A stretch of 64,000 nucleotides of DNA. It comes from Dryomyza anilis (Eukaryota > Arthropoda > Insecta > Diptera > Dryomyzidae). The position numbers and the translations under genes were made by a program. The notes beneath the pieces were generated by a model that did no database searches, was not told the DNA's origin, and worked only from the letters and a program-made list of their open reading frames with translations. Of this stretch, positions 1-11,353 are shown one piece after another. Every line of letters begins with the position of its first letter. Positions within the stretch are counted from its first letter, which is position 1. The DNA is taken from assembly GCA_951804985.1 (NCBI GenBank), contig OX638132.1, positions 43,624,791 through 43,688,790 of the forward strand. Direction: 5' to 3'.

Positions 1-1879
1 CTGGAGAAATCACGTCTCAAATTTAAAATGTTCATTACTCTGTAAATACTCGTCTTAGAGGCCTCAAAGTTGGCACATTTTGAAATCTATTCTTGCCCTT
101 CTAATTCCAAAGGCCTCAAAGTTGGCGCATTTGTAATCTATTTTTGCCCTTTTAATTCCAATATAAATCATTATAATCGGCGCATGGGGTTCTTGAGAAA
201 TCACGTCTCAAACATACAATTCTCATAACTCCGTAAATACGCGCCGTAGAGGACTCAAAGTTGGCACATTTTGTAATCTATTCTTGCCCTTTTAATTCTA
301 ATATAAATCATTATAAACGGCGGAACGGTTCTTGAGAAATCACGTCAAACTCCCTAAATACGAGTCGTAAGGCCTTAAAGTTGGCACATTTTATAATTTA
401 TTTTTGCCCTTTAATTATACTTTTTATAATTATTATAATTTTAATATAACTTATTATAATCGGCGCAAGATTACTTAAAAAATCATATCTAAAAATTAAA
501 ATGCTCATAATTACTTAAATATGAGTCGAAGAGGCCTCAAAGTTGGCACATTTTGTAATCTATGTTTGCCCTTTTAATTCCAATATAAATTCTTATAATC
601 GTAGCAATAGTTCTTGAGAAATCACGGCTCAAACTTAAAATGCTCATAAATAAAAGTTGGCATATTTTGTAATCTATTTTAGCCCTTTAATTATAATATA
701 AATCATAATTTACGGCGGAACTGTTCTTGAGAAATCACATCGCAGATTTCACATGCTCATAACTCCGTAAATACACGTCGTAGAGTCCTCAAAGTTGGCA
801 CATTTTATAATCTATTTTATTCCAATATAAATCATTATAATTGGCGCATGTGGTTATTGAGAAATCACGTCTCAAACATAAAATACAATAACTCGTAGAG
901 GCCTTAAAGTTGGAATATTTTATAATCTATTTTTGCCCTTTTAATTCTAAAATAACTTATTATAATCGACGCAAGGGTGCTTGAGAAGTGTCGTCTCAAA
1001 TTTAAAATGTTCATAACTCCGTAAATACGCGTCGTAGAGGCCTCAAAGTTAGCACATTTTGTAATCAATTCATGCCCTTTCTATTCTATTCTATTCTATT
1101 CTATTCATTCATTTAAAATGTTCATAACGCAGTAAATACTCGTCTTAGAGGCCTCAAAGTTGGCACATTTTGTAATCTATTTTTGACCTTTTAATTCCAA
1201 TATAAATCATAATAATAGGCGCATGGGGTTCTTGAGAAATCACGTCTCAAACATAAAATGCTCATAACTCCGTTAATACGAGTTGTAGAGGCCTCAAAGT
1301 TGGCACATTTTGTAATCTATTTTTGCCCTTTAATTCCAATATAAATCATTATAATTGGGGCATGTGTTTATTGAGAAATCACGTCTCAAACATAAAATTC
1401 TCACAACTCCGCAAGTACAAGTCGTAGAGACCTCTAATTGGCACATTTTGTAATCTATATTTTAATTCCAATATTAATTTTTATAATCCAATATACATTC
1501 TTATAATCGAAGCAAGGGTTCTTGAGAAGTGTCGTCTCAAATTTAAAATGTTCATAACTCCGTAAATACGCGTCGTAGAGGCCTCAAAGTTGGCACATTT
1601 TGTAATCTATTCTTGCACTTTTAATTACAATATAAATCATTATAATCGGCGCTAGGGTTCTTGACAAATCACATCTCAAACTTAAAATGCTCATAACTCC
1701 GTAAATACACGGCGTAGAAACCCAAAGTTGGCACATTTTATAATTTATTTTTGTCCTTTTAATTATACTTTTTTTTTTATTATAATCGGAGCAAGATTAC
1801 TTAAAAAATCACATCTCAAAATTAAAATGCTCATAATTTCTTACATATGAGTCGTAGCGGTGCTTGAGTCGCATAGGTG
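1..1879 (+). repeat. Block 1, half-unit X1 (partial at window edge)
   Basis: The window opens inside a half-unit that starts CTGGAGAAAT and matches the starts at 3206 and 6514 (X type). X is recognised by the run of monomers leading to a short monomer in which the dyad is followed by ACGTCAAACTCC (about 344) instead of ACGTCTCAAAC. It also has an AT-expanded monomer at about 410-530 and a CGAAGAGGCCTC variant near 527. It holds about 13 monomers of mixed class and contains the pentanucleotide tract at 1081. No gene is seen. Confidence 0.8.
1081..1110 (+). repeat. Pentanucleotide microsatellite (CTATT)5 plus CATTC
   Basis: Five CTATT units followed by CATTC, placed directly after CATGCCCTTT of a monomer and followed by ATTTAAAATG of the same or the next monomer. 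It replaces the central part of one monomer. I saw no other copy in the window. Confidence 0.9.
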
Positions 1880-3205
1880 CTTGAGAAATCACGTCTCAAA
1901 TTTAAAATGTTCATTACTCTGTAAATACTCGTCTTAGAGGCCTCAAAGTTGGCACATTTTGTCATCTATTCTTGCCCTTCTAATTCCAAAGGCCTCAAAG
2001 TTGGCGCATTTTGTAATCCATTTTTGCCCTTTTAATTCCAATATAAATCATTATAATCGGCGCATGGGGTTCTTGAGAAATCACGTCTCAAACATACAAT
2101 TCTCATAACTCCGTAAATACGCGCCGTAGAGGACTCAAAGTTGGCACATTTTGTAATCCATTTTTGCCCTTTTAATTCCAATATAAATCATTATAATCGG
2201 CGCATGGGGTTCTTGAGAAATCACGTCTCAAACATAAAATGCTCATAACTCCGTTAATACGAGTTGTAGAGGCCTCAAAGTTGTGATCTATTTCTGTCCT
2301 TTTAATTCTTATATAAATCATTATAAACGGCGGAACGGCTCTTGAGAAATCACGTCTCAAACGTTAAATGCTCATAACTCCGTAAATACGAGTCGTAGAG
2401 GCCTCAAAGTTGGCACATTTTATAATTTATTTTTTCCCTTTTAATTATACATTTAATAATTATAACTTATTATAATCGGCGCAAGATTACTTAAAAACTC
2501 ACGTCTCAAATTTAAAATGTTCATAACGCGGTAAATACTCGTCTTAGAGGCCTCAAAGTTGGCACATTTTGTAATCTATTTTTGCCCTTTTAATTCCAAT
2601 ATAAATCATTATAATTGGGGCATGTGTTTATTGAGAAATCACGTCTTAAACATAAAATTCTCATAACTCCGCAAATACAAGTCGTAGAGACCTCAAATTG
2701 GCAAATTTTGTAATCTATATTTTAATTCCAATATTAATTTTTATAATCCAATATAAATTCTTATAATCGAAGCAAGGGTTCTTGAGAAATCACTGCTAAA
2801 ACTTAAAATGCTCATTGCTCAAAGTTGGCACATTGTAATCTATTCTTGCACTTTTAATTCCAATATAAATCATTATAATCGGCGCAAGGGTTCTTGAGAA
2901 ATCACGTCTCAAACTTAAAATGCTCATAACTCAAAGTTGGCACATTTTGTAATCTATTCTTGCACTTTTAATTCCAATATAAATCATTATAATCGGCGCA
3001 AGGGTTCTGGACAAATCACATCTCAAACTTAAAATGCTCATTACTCCGTAAATACTCGGCGTCCAGCCCAAAGTTGGCACATTTTATAATTTATTTTTGT
3101 CCTTTAATTATACTTTTTTTTATTATAATCGGAGCAAGATTACTTAAAAAATCACATCTCAAAATTCAAATGCTCATAATTTCTTACATATGAGTCGTAG
3201 CGGTG
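1880..3205 (+). repeat. Block 1, half-unit Y1
   Basis: This half-unit begins at CTTGAGAAATCACGTC just after GCATAGGTG, the same start as 4947 (offset 3067). It is distinguished from X by monomers carrying TGTAATCCATTTTTGCCC (near 2030 and 2153), a 129-bp-type monomer at about 2280-2400, and a cluster of short monomers at 2690-3060. It ends in a monomer with the private string CGGCGTCCAGCCC (about 3057-3069). It is 1326 bp long against 1567 bp for Y2. It holds satellite only. Confidence 0.78.
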
Positions 3206-4946
3206 CTTGAGAAATCGTCTCAAATTTAAAATGTTCATTACTCTGTAAATACTCGTCTTAGAGGCCTCAAAGTTGGCACATTTTGTCATCTATTCTTGCC
3301 CTTCTAATTCCAAAGGCCTCAAAGTTGGCGCATTTTGTAATCTATGTTTGCCCTTTTAATTCCAATATATATCATTATAATCGGCGCATTCACGTCTCAA
3401 ACATACAATTCTCAAAACTCCGTAAATACGCGCCGTAGAGGACTCAAAGTTGGCACATTTTGTAATCTATTCTTGCCCTTTTAATTCTAATATAAATCAT
3501 TATAAACGGCGGAACGGTTCTTGAGAAATCACGTCAAACTCCTTAAATACGAGTCGTAAGGCACATTTTATAATTTATTTTTGCCCTTTAATTATACTTT
3601 TTATAATTATTATAATTTTAATATAACTTATTATAATCGGCGCAAGATTACTTAACTTATTATAATCGGAGCAAGATTACTTAAAAACTCATATCTCAAA
3701 ATTAAAATGCTCATAATTACTTAAATATGAGTCGAAGAGGCCTCAAGGTTGGCACATTTTGTAATCTATTTTTGCCCTTTTAATTCCAATATAAATTCGT
3801 ATAATCGTAGCAAGAGTTCTTGAGAAATCACGGCTCAAACTTAAAATGCTCATAAATCAAAGTTGGCATATTTTGTAATCTATTTTAGCCCTTTTAATTC
3901 CAATATAAATCATTATAATCGGCGCAAGGGTTCTTGAGAAATCACGTCTCAAACTTAAAATGCTCATAACTCAAAGTTGGCACATTTTGTAATCTATTCT
4001 TGCACTTTTAATTCCAATATAAATCATTATAATCGGCGCAAGGGTTCTGGACAAATCACATCTCAAACTTAAAATGCTCATTACTCCGTAAATACTCGGC
4101 GTCCAGCCCAAAGTTGGCACATTTTATAATTTATTTTTGTCCTTTAATTATACTTTTTTTTATTATAATCGGAGCAAGATTACTTAAAAAATCACATCTC
4201 AAAATTCAAATGCTCATAATTACTTAAATATGAGTCGAAGAGGCCTCAAAGTTGGCACATTTTGTAATCTATTTTTGACCTTTTAATTCCAATATAAATC
4301 ATAATAATAGGCGCATGGGGTTCTTGAGAAATCACGTCTCAAACATAAAATGCTCATAACTCCGTTAATACGAGTTGTAGAGGCCTCAAAGTTGGCACAT
4401 TTTGTAATCTATTTTTGCCCTTTAATTCCAATATAAATCATTATAATTGGGGCATGTGTTTATTGAGAAATCACGTCTCAAACATAAAATTCTCACAACT
4501 CCGCAAGTACAAGTCGTAGAGACCTCTAATTGGCACATTTTGTAATCTATATTTTAATTCCAATATTAATTTTTATAATCCAATATACATTCTTATAATC
4601 GAAGCAAGGGTTCTTGAGAAATCACGGCTAAAACTTAAAATGCTCATTACTCAAAGTTGGCACATTTTGTAATCTATTCTTGCACTTTTAATTACAATAT
4701 AAATCATTATAATCGGCGCTAGGGTTCTTGACAAATCACATCTCAAACTTAAAATGCTCATAACTCCGTAAATACACGGCGTAGAAACCCAAAGTTGGCA
4801 CATTTTATAATTTATTTTTGTCCTTTTAATTATACTTTTTTTTTTATTATAATCGGAGCAAGATTACTTAAAAAATCACATCTCAAAATTAAAATGCTCA
4901 TAATTTCTTACATATGAGTCGTAGCGGTGCTTGAGTCGCATAGGTG
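3206..4946 (+). repeat. Block 1, half-unit X2
   Basis: X-type half-unit, starting CTTGAGAAATCGTCTC, a four-base-shortened dyad shared with 6514. It is 1741 bp, which is 138 bp less than X1 (about one monomer), although the internal layout also differs. Positions about 3890-4220 are a near-exact copy of 2850-3180 of the preceding Y1 (offset 1040), including the private string CGGCGTCCAGCCC, so this half-unit is a mosaic. It holds satellite only. Confidence 0.78.
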
Positions 4947-6513
4947 CTTGAGAAATCACGTCTCAAATTTAAAATGTTCATTACTCTGTAAATACTCGTC
5001 TTAGAGGCCTCAAAGTTGGCACATTTTGTCATCTATTCTTGCCCTTCTAATTCCAAAGGCCTCAAAGTTGGCGCATTTTGTAATCCATTTTTGCCCTTTT
5101 AATTCCAATATAAATCATTATAATCGGCGCATGGGGTTCTTGAGAAATCACGTCTCAAACATACAATTCTCATAACTCCGTAAATACGCGCCGTAGAGGC
5201 CTCAAAGTCTGCACATTTTGTAATCTATTTTTGCCCTTTTAATTCCAATATAAATTATTATAATCGGCGCAAGATTATTTAAAAAAAATCACGTCTCATA
5301 TTTAAAATGTTCATAACGCGGTAAATTCTCGTCTTAGAGGCCTCAAAATTGGCACATTTTGTAATCTATTCATGCCCTTCTAATTCCAATATAAATCATT
5401 ATTCGGCGCAACGGTTCTTGAAATCACGTCTCAAATTTAAAATGCTCATAACTCCGTTAATACGAGTTGTAGAGGCCTCAAATCAAAGTTGGCACATTTT
5501 GTAATCTATTTTGGGGTTCTTGAGAAATCACGTCTCAAACATAAAATGCTCATAACTCCGTTAATACGAGTTGTAGAGGCCTCAAAGTTGTGATCTATTT
5601 CTGTCCTTTTAATTCTTATATAAATCATTATAAACGGCGGAACGGCTCTTGAGAAATCACGTCTCAAACGTTAAATGCTCATAACTCCGTAAATACGAGT
5701 CGTAGAGGCCTCAAAGTTGGCACATTTTATAATTTATTTTTTCCCTTTTAATTATACTTTTAATAATTATAACTTATTATAATCGGCGCAAGATTACTTA
5801 AAAACTCACGTCTCAAATTTAAAATGTTCATAACGCGGTAAATACTCGTCTTAGAGGCCTCAAAGTTGGCACATTTTGTAATCTATTTTTGCCCTTTTAA
5901 TTCCAATATAAATCATTATAATTGGGGCATGTGTTTATTGAGAAATCACGTCTCAAACATAAAATTCTCATAACTCCGCAAATACAAGTCGTAGAGACCT
6001 CAAATTGGCAAATTTTGTAATCTATATTTTAATTCCAATATTAATTTTTATAATCCAATATAAATTCTTATAATCGAAGCAAGGGTTCTTGAGAAATCAC
6101 TGCTAAAACTTAAAATGCTCATTGCTCAAAGTTGGCACATTGTAATCTATTCTTGCACTTTTAATTCCAATATAAATCATTATAATCGGCGCAAGGGTTC
6201 TTGAGAAATCACGTCTCAAACTTAAAATGCTCATAACTCAAAGTTGGCACATTTTGTAATCTATTCTTGCACTTTTAATTCCAATATAAATCATTATAAT
6301 CGGCGCAAGGGTTCTGGACAAATCACATCTCAAACTGAAAATGCTCATAACTCCGTAAATACACGGCGTCCAGCCCAAAGTTGGCACATTTTATAATTTA
6401 TTTTTGTCCTTTTAATTATACTTTTTTTTATTATAATCGGAGCAAGATTACTTAAAAAATCACATCTCAAAATTCAAATGCTCATAATTTCTTACATATG
6501 AGTCGTAGCGGTG
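4947..6513 (+). repeat. Block 1, half-unit Y2
   Basis: Y-type half-unit, matching Y1 from its first base. It is 241 bp longer, mostly because of extra monomer material at about 5200-5515. That stretch includes an AT-expanded monomer with a longer A run (TTTAAAAAAAATCACG, near 5278) and a truncated one joined at TCTATTTTGGGGTTC (near 5506). The rest follows Y1 closely. It holds satellite only. Confidence 0.78.
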
Positions 6514-6814
6514 CTTGAGAAATCGTCTCAAATTTAAAATGTTCATTACTCTGTAAATACTCGTCTTAGAGGCCTCAAAGTTGGCACATTTTCTCATCTA
6601 TTCTTGCCCTTCTAATTCCAAAGGCCTCAAAGTTGGCGCATTTTGTAATCTATTTTGTAATTCCAATATAAATCATTATAATCGGCGCATTCACGTCTCA
6701 AACATACAATTCTCAAAACTCCGTAAATACGCGCCGTAGAGAACTCAAAGTTGGCACATTTTGTAATCTATTCTTGCCCTTTTAATTCTAATATAAATCA
6801 TTATAAACGGCGGA
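6514..6814 (+). repeat. Block 1 to block 2 transition (start of a third X half-unit)
   Basis: This begins as a third X half-unit (same start as 3206, offset 3308) and runs straight into the first 2284-bp unit of block 2. The first ~375 bp of that unit (6815-7190) still match X2 from 3514 on, so block 2 appears to have been founded from an X half-unit. No junction debris is seen. Confidence 0.7.
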
Positions 6815-7212
6815 ACGGTTCTTGAGAAATCACGTCAAACTCCTTAAATACGAGTCGTAAGGCACATTTTATAATTTATTTTTGCCCTTTAATTATACTT
6901 TTTATAATTATTATAATTTTAATATAACTTATTATAATCGGCGCAAGATTACTTAACTTATTATAATCGGAGCAAGATTACTTAAAAACTCATATCTCAA
7001 AATTAAAATGCTCATAATTACTTAAATATGAGTCGAAGAGGCCTCAAGGTTGGCACATTTTGTAATCTATTTTTGCCCTTTTAATTCCAATATAAATTCG
7101 TATAATCGTAGCAAGAGTTCTTGAGAAATCACGGCTCAAACTTAAAATGCTCATAAATCAAAGTTGGCATATTTTGTAATCTATTTTAGCCCTTTAATTA
7201 TAATATAAATCA

Positions 7213-7258
7213 TAATTTATTATCTCAATATTTATTATCTATTATATTCTATTCATGC
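7213..7258 (+). repeat. Divergent AT-rich stretch, block 2 only
   Basis: About 46 bp made of TTATC/TTATT/TTCTA-like units that do not align well to the monomer. It lies between a normal monomer start (ATATAAATCATAA) and a monomer remainder beginning CATGCCCCTGC. It recurs at about 9468-9513 and 11752-11797. It could be a decayed microsatellite similar in origin to the tract at 1081. Confidence 0.6.
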
Positions 7259-8543
7259 CCCTGCTAATATAACTCATTATAATCAACGCATAGGTGCTTG
7301 AGAAATCACGCCTCAAATTTAAAATGTTCATAACTCTGTAAATACTCGTCTTAGAGGCCTCAAAGTTGGCACATTCTGTAATCTATTATTGCCCTTCTAA
7401 TTCCAAAGGCCTCAAAATTGGCACATTTTGTAATCTATTCGTGCCCTTTTTATTCCAATATTCGGCGCAATGGTTCTTGAAAATCACGTCTCAAATTTAA
7501 AGTGCACATAACTCCGTAAATACACGTCGTAGAGGCACAAGTTGGCACATTTTATAATTTATTTTTTATTTTAATTATACTTTTTATAATTATAACTTAA
7601 TATAATCGGCGCAAGATTACTTAAAAAATCACGTCTCAAATTTAAAATGTTCATAACGCGGTAAATACTCGTCTTAGAGGCCTCAAAATTGGCACATTTT
7701 ATAATCTATTCTTGCCCTTCTAATTCCAATATAAATCATTATACGGCGCAACGGTTCTTGAAATCACGTCTCACAAGTTGTAGAGGCCTAAAATCAAAGT
7801 TGGCACATTTTGTAATCTATTTTTGCGCTCTTAATTCCAATATAAATCATTATAATAGGCGCATGGCGTTCTTGAGAAATCACCTCTCAAACATAAAATG
7901 CTCATAACTCCGTTAATACGAGTTGTAGAGGCCTCAAAGTTGTGATCTATTTTAGTCCTTTTAATTCTAATATAAATCATTATAAACGGCGGAACGGTTC
8001 TTGAGAAATCACGTCTCAAACTTTAAATGCTCATAACTCAGTAAATACGAGTCGTAGAGGCCTTAAAGTTGTGATCTATTTTTGACCTTTTAATTCTAAT
8101 ATAAATCATTATAAACGCCGGAACGATTCTTGAGAAATCACGTGTCAAACTTTAAATGCTCATAACTCCGTAAACACGAGTCGTAGAGGCCTCAAAGTTG
8201 GCACATTTTATAATTTATTTTTTCCCTTTTAATTATACTTTTTATAATTACAACTTATTATAATCGGCGCAAGATTACTTTAAAAATCACGTATCAAATT
8301 TAAAATGTTCATAACGCGGTAAATACTCGTCTTAGAGGCCTCAAAGTTGGCACATTTTGTAATCTATTTTTGCTCTCTTAATTACAATATAAATCATTAT
8401 AATAGGCGCATGGGGTTCTTGAGAAATCATGTCTCAAACATAAAATGCTCATAACTCCGTTAATACGAGTTGTAGAGGCCTCAAAATTGGCACATTTTGT
8501 AATATATTTTTTAATTCCAATATTAATTTTTATAATCCAATAT

Positions 8544-8571
8544 GAATTCTTATAATCGAATTCTTATAATT
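8544..8571 (+). repeat. 14-bp tandem duplication inside a short monomer
   Basis: GAATTCTTATAATC followed by GAATTCTTATAATT. The same duplication is at 10799-10826 and 12951-12978, the matching places of the other two block 2 units, so it predates their amplification. Other blocks have a single copy (for example 14069). Confidence 0.88.
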
Positions 8572-8890
8572 CAAGGGTTCTTGAGAAATCACGGCTAAAA
8601 CATAAAATGCTCATAACTCAAAGTTGGCACATTTTGTATTCTATTCTTGCACTTTTAATTCCAATATAAATCATTATAATCGGCGCAAGGGTTCTTGAGA
8701 AATCACGTCTCAAACTTAAAATGCTCATAACTCCGTAAATACACGGCGTAGAATCCTCAAAGTTGGCACATTTTATAATATATTTTTGTCCTTTTAAATA
8801 ACTTTTTTTTATTATAATCGGAGCAAGATTACTTAAAAAATCACATCTCAAAATTAAAATGCTCATAATTACTTAAATATGAGTCGTAGA

Positions 8891-9030
8891 GGCCTCAAAG
8901 TTGGCACATTTTGTAATCTATTTTTGCCCTTTTAATTCCAATATAAATCATTATAATCGGCGCATGTGGTTATTGAGAAAACACGTCTCAAACATAAAAT
9001 GCTTATAACTGCGTAAATACAAGTCGTAGA
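8891..9030 (+). repeat. Example of full-length monomer (140 bp)
   Basis: Runs from one GGCCTC to the next GGCCCC. It shows all landmarks: TTGGCACATTTTGTAATC, CCCTTTTAATTCC, ATAAATCATTATAATCGGCG, a dyad region (here TTGAGAAAACACGTCTC) and TAAATACAAGTCGTAGAG. This form with CGGCGCATGTGG is one base longer than the commoner CGGCGCAAGGG form (139 bp). Confidence 0.85.
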
Positions 9031-9098
9031 GGCCCCAACGTTTTACATTTTATAATCTATTTTTGCCCTCTTAATTCTAATATAACTCATTATAATCA

Positions 9099-11353
9099 AC
9101 GGTTCTTGAGAAATCACGTCAAACTCCTTAAATACGAGTCGTAAGGCACATTTTATAATTTATTTTTGCCCTTTAATTATACTTTTTATAATTATTATAA
9201 TTTTAATATAACTTATTATAATCGGAGCAAGATTACTTAAAAACTCATATCTCAAAATTAAAATGCTCATAATTACTTAAATATGAGTCGAAGAGGCCTC
9301 AAGGTTGGCACATTTTGTAATCTATTTTTGCCCTTTTAATTCCAATATAAATTCGTATAATCGTAGCAAGAGTTCTTGAGAAATCACGGCTCAAACTTAA
9401 AATGCTCATAAATCAAAGTTGGCATATTTTGTAATCTATTTTAGCCCTTTAATTATAATATAAATCATAATTTATTATCTCAATATTTATTATCTATTAT
9501 ATTCTATTCATGCCCCTGCTAATATAACTCATTATAATCAACGCATAGGTGCTTGAGAAATCACGCCTCAAATTTAAAATGTTCATAACTCTGTAAATAC
9601 TCGTCTTAGAGGCCTCAAAGTTGGCACATTCTGTAATCTATTATTGCCCTTCTAATTCCAAAGGCCTCAAAATTGGCACATTTTGTAATCTATTCGTGCC
9701 CTTTTTCTTCCAATATTCGGCGCAATGGTTCTTGAAAATCACGTCTCAAATTTAAAGTGCACATAACTCCGTAAATACACGTCGTAGAGGCACAAGTTGG
9801 CACATTTTATAATTTATTTTTTATTTTAATTATACTTTTTATAATTATAACTTAATATAATCGGCGCAAGATTACTTAAAAAATCACGTCTCAAATTTAA
9901 AATGTTCATAACGCGGTAAATACTCGTCTTAGAGGCCTCAAAATTGGCACATTTTATAATCTATTCTTGCCCTTCTAATTCCAATATAAATCATTATACG
10001 GCGCAACGGTTCTTGAAATCACGTCTCACAAGTTGTAGAGGCCTAAAATCAAAGTTGGCACATTTTGTAATCTATTTTTGCGCTCTTAATTCCAATATAA
10101 ATCATTATAATAGGCGCATGGCGTTCTTGAGAAATCACCTCTCAAACATAAAATGCTCATAACTCCGTTAATACGAGTTGTAGAGGCCTCAAAGTTGTGA
10201 TCTATTTTAGTCCTTTTAATTCTAATATAAATCATTATAAACGGCGGAACGGTTCTTGAGAAATCACGTCTCAAACTTTAAATGCTCATAACTCAGTAAA
10301 TACGAGTCGTAGAGGCCTTAAAGTTGTGATCTATTTTTGACCTTTTAATTCTAATATAAATCATTATAAACGCCGGAACGATTCTTGAGAAATCACGTGT
10401 CAAACTTTAAATGCTCATAACTCCGTAAACACGAGTCGTAGAGGCCTCAAAGTTGGCACATTTTATAATTTATTTTTTCCCTTTTAATTATACTTTTTAT
10501 AATTACAACTTATTATAATCGGCGCAAGATTACTTTAAAAATCACGTATCAAATTTAAAATGTTCATAACGCGGTAAATACTCGTCTTAGAGGCCTCAAA
10601 GTTGGCACATTTTGTAATCTATTTTTGCTCTCTTAATTACAATATAAATCATTATAATAGGCGCATGGGGTTCTTGAGAAATCATGTCTCAAACATAAAA
10701 TGCTCATAACTCCGTTAATACGAGTTGTAGAGGCCTCAAAATTGGCACATTTTGTAATATATTTTTTAATTCCAATATTAATTTTTATAATCCAATATGA
10801 ATTCTTATAATCGAATTCTTATAATTCAAGGGTTCTTGAGAAATCACGGCTAAAACATAAAATGCTCATAACTCAAAGTTGGCACATTTTGTATTCTATT
10901 CTTGCACTTTTAATTCCAATATAAATCATTATAATCGGCGCAAGGGTTCTTGAGAAATCACGTCTCAAACTTAAAATGCTCATAACTCCGTAAATACACG
11001 GCGTAGAATCCTCAAAGTTGGCACATTTTATAATATATTTTTGTCCTTTTAAATAACTTTTTTTTATTATAATCGGAGCAAGATTACTTAAAAAATCACA
11101 TCTCAAAATTAAAATGCTCATAATTACTTAAATATGAGTCGTAGAGGCCTCAAAGTTGGCACATTTTGTAATCTATTTTTGCCCTTTTAATTCCAATATA
11201 AATCATTATAATCGGCGCATGTGGTTATTGAGAAAACACGTCTCAAACATAAAATGCTTATAACTGCGTAAATACAAGTCGTAGAGGCCCCAACGTTTTA
11301 CATTTTATAATCTATTTTTGCCCTCTTAATTCTAATATAACTCATTATAATCA
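9099..11353 (+). repeat. Block 2 HOR copy 2 (2255 bp)
   Basis: Second copy, 29 bp shorter than copy 1. The missing bases lie near 9225: copies 1 and 3 contain a doubled TTATTATAATCGG..GCAAGATTACTTAA segment and this copy has it once. In the lines I compared, the rest differs from copy 1 by about one substitution (for example A to C at 9717). Very high identity between adjacent units indicates recent amplification or homogenisation. Confidence 0.9.

Larger units (their letters stand above)
6815..9098 (+). repeat. Block 2 HOR copy 1 (2284 bp)
   Basis: First of three tandem copies of a 2284-bp higher-order unit. The boundary is set at ACGGTTCTTGAG, where the preceding monomer ends; the same join recurs at 9099 and 11354 after TCATTATAATCA. 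It has about 16 monomers, including AT-expanded ones, 129-bp-type ones, a 14-bp tandem duplication (8544-8571) and a divergent AT-rich stretch at about 7213-7258. No gene is seen; the repeated open frames at 7689, 7831 and 8618 are repeat translations. Confidence 0.9.
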
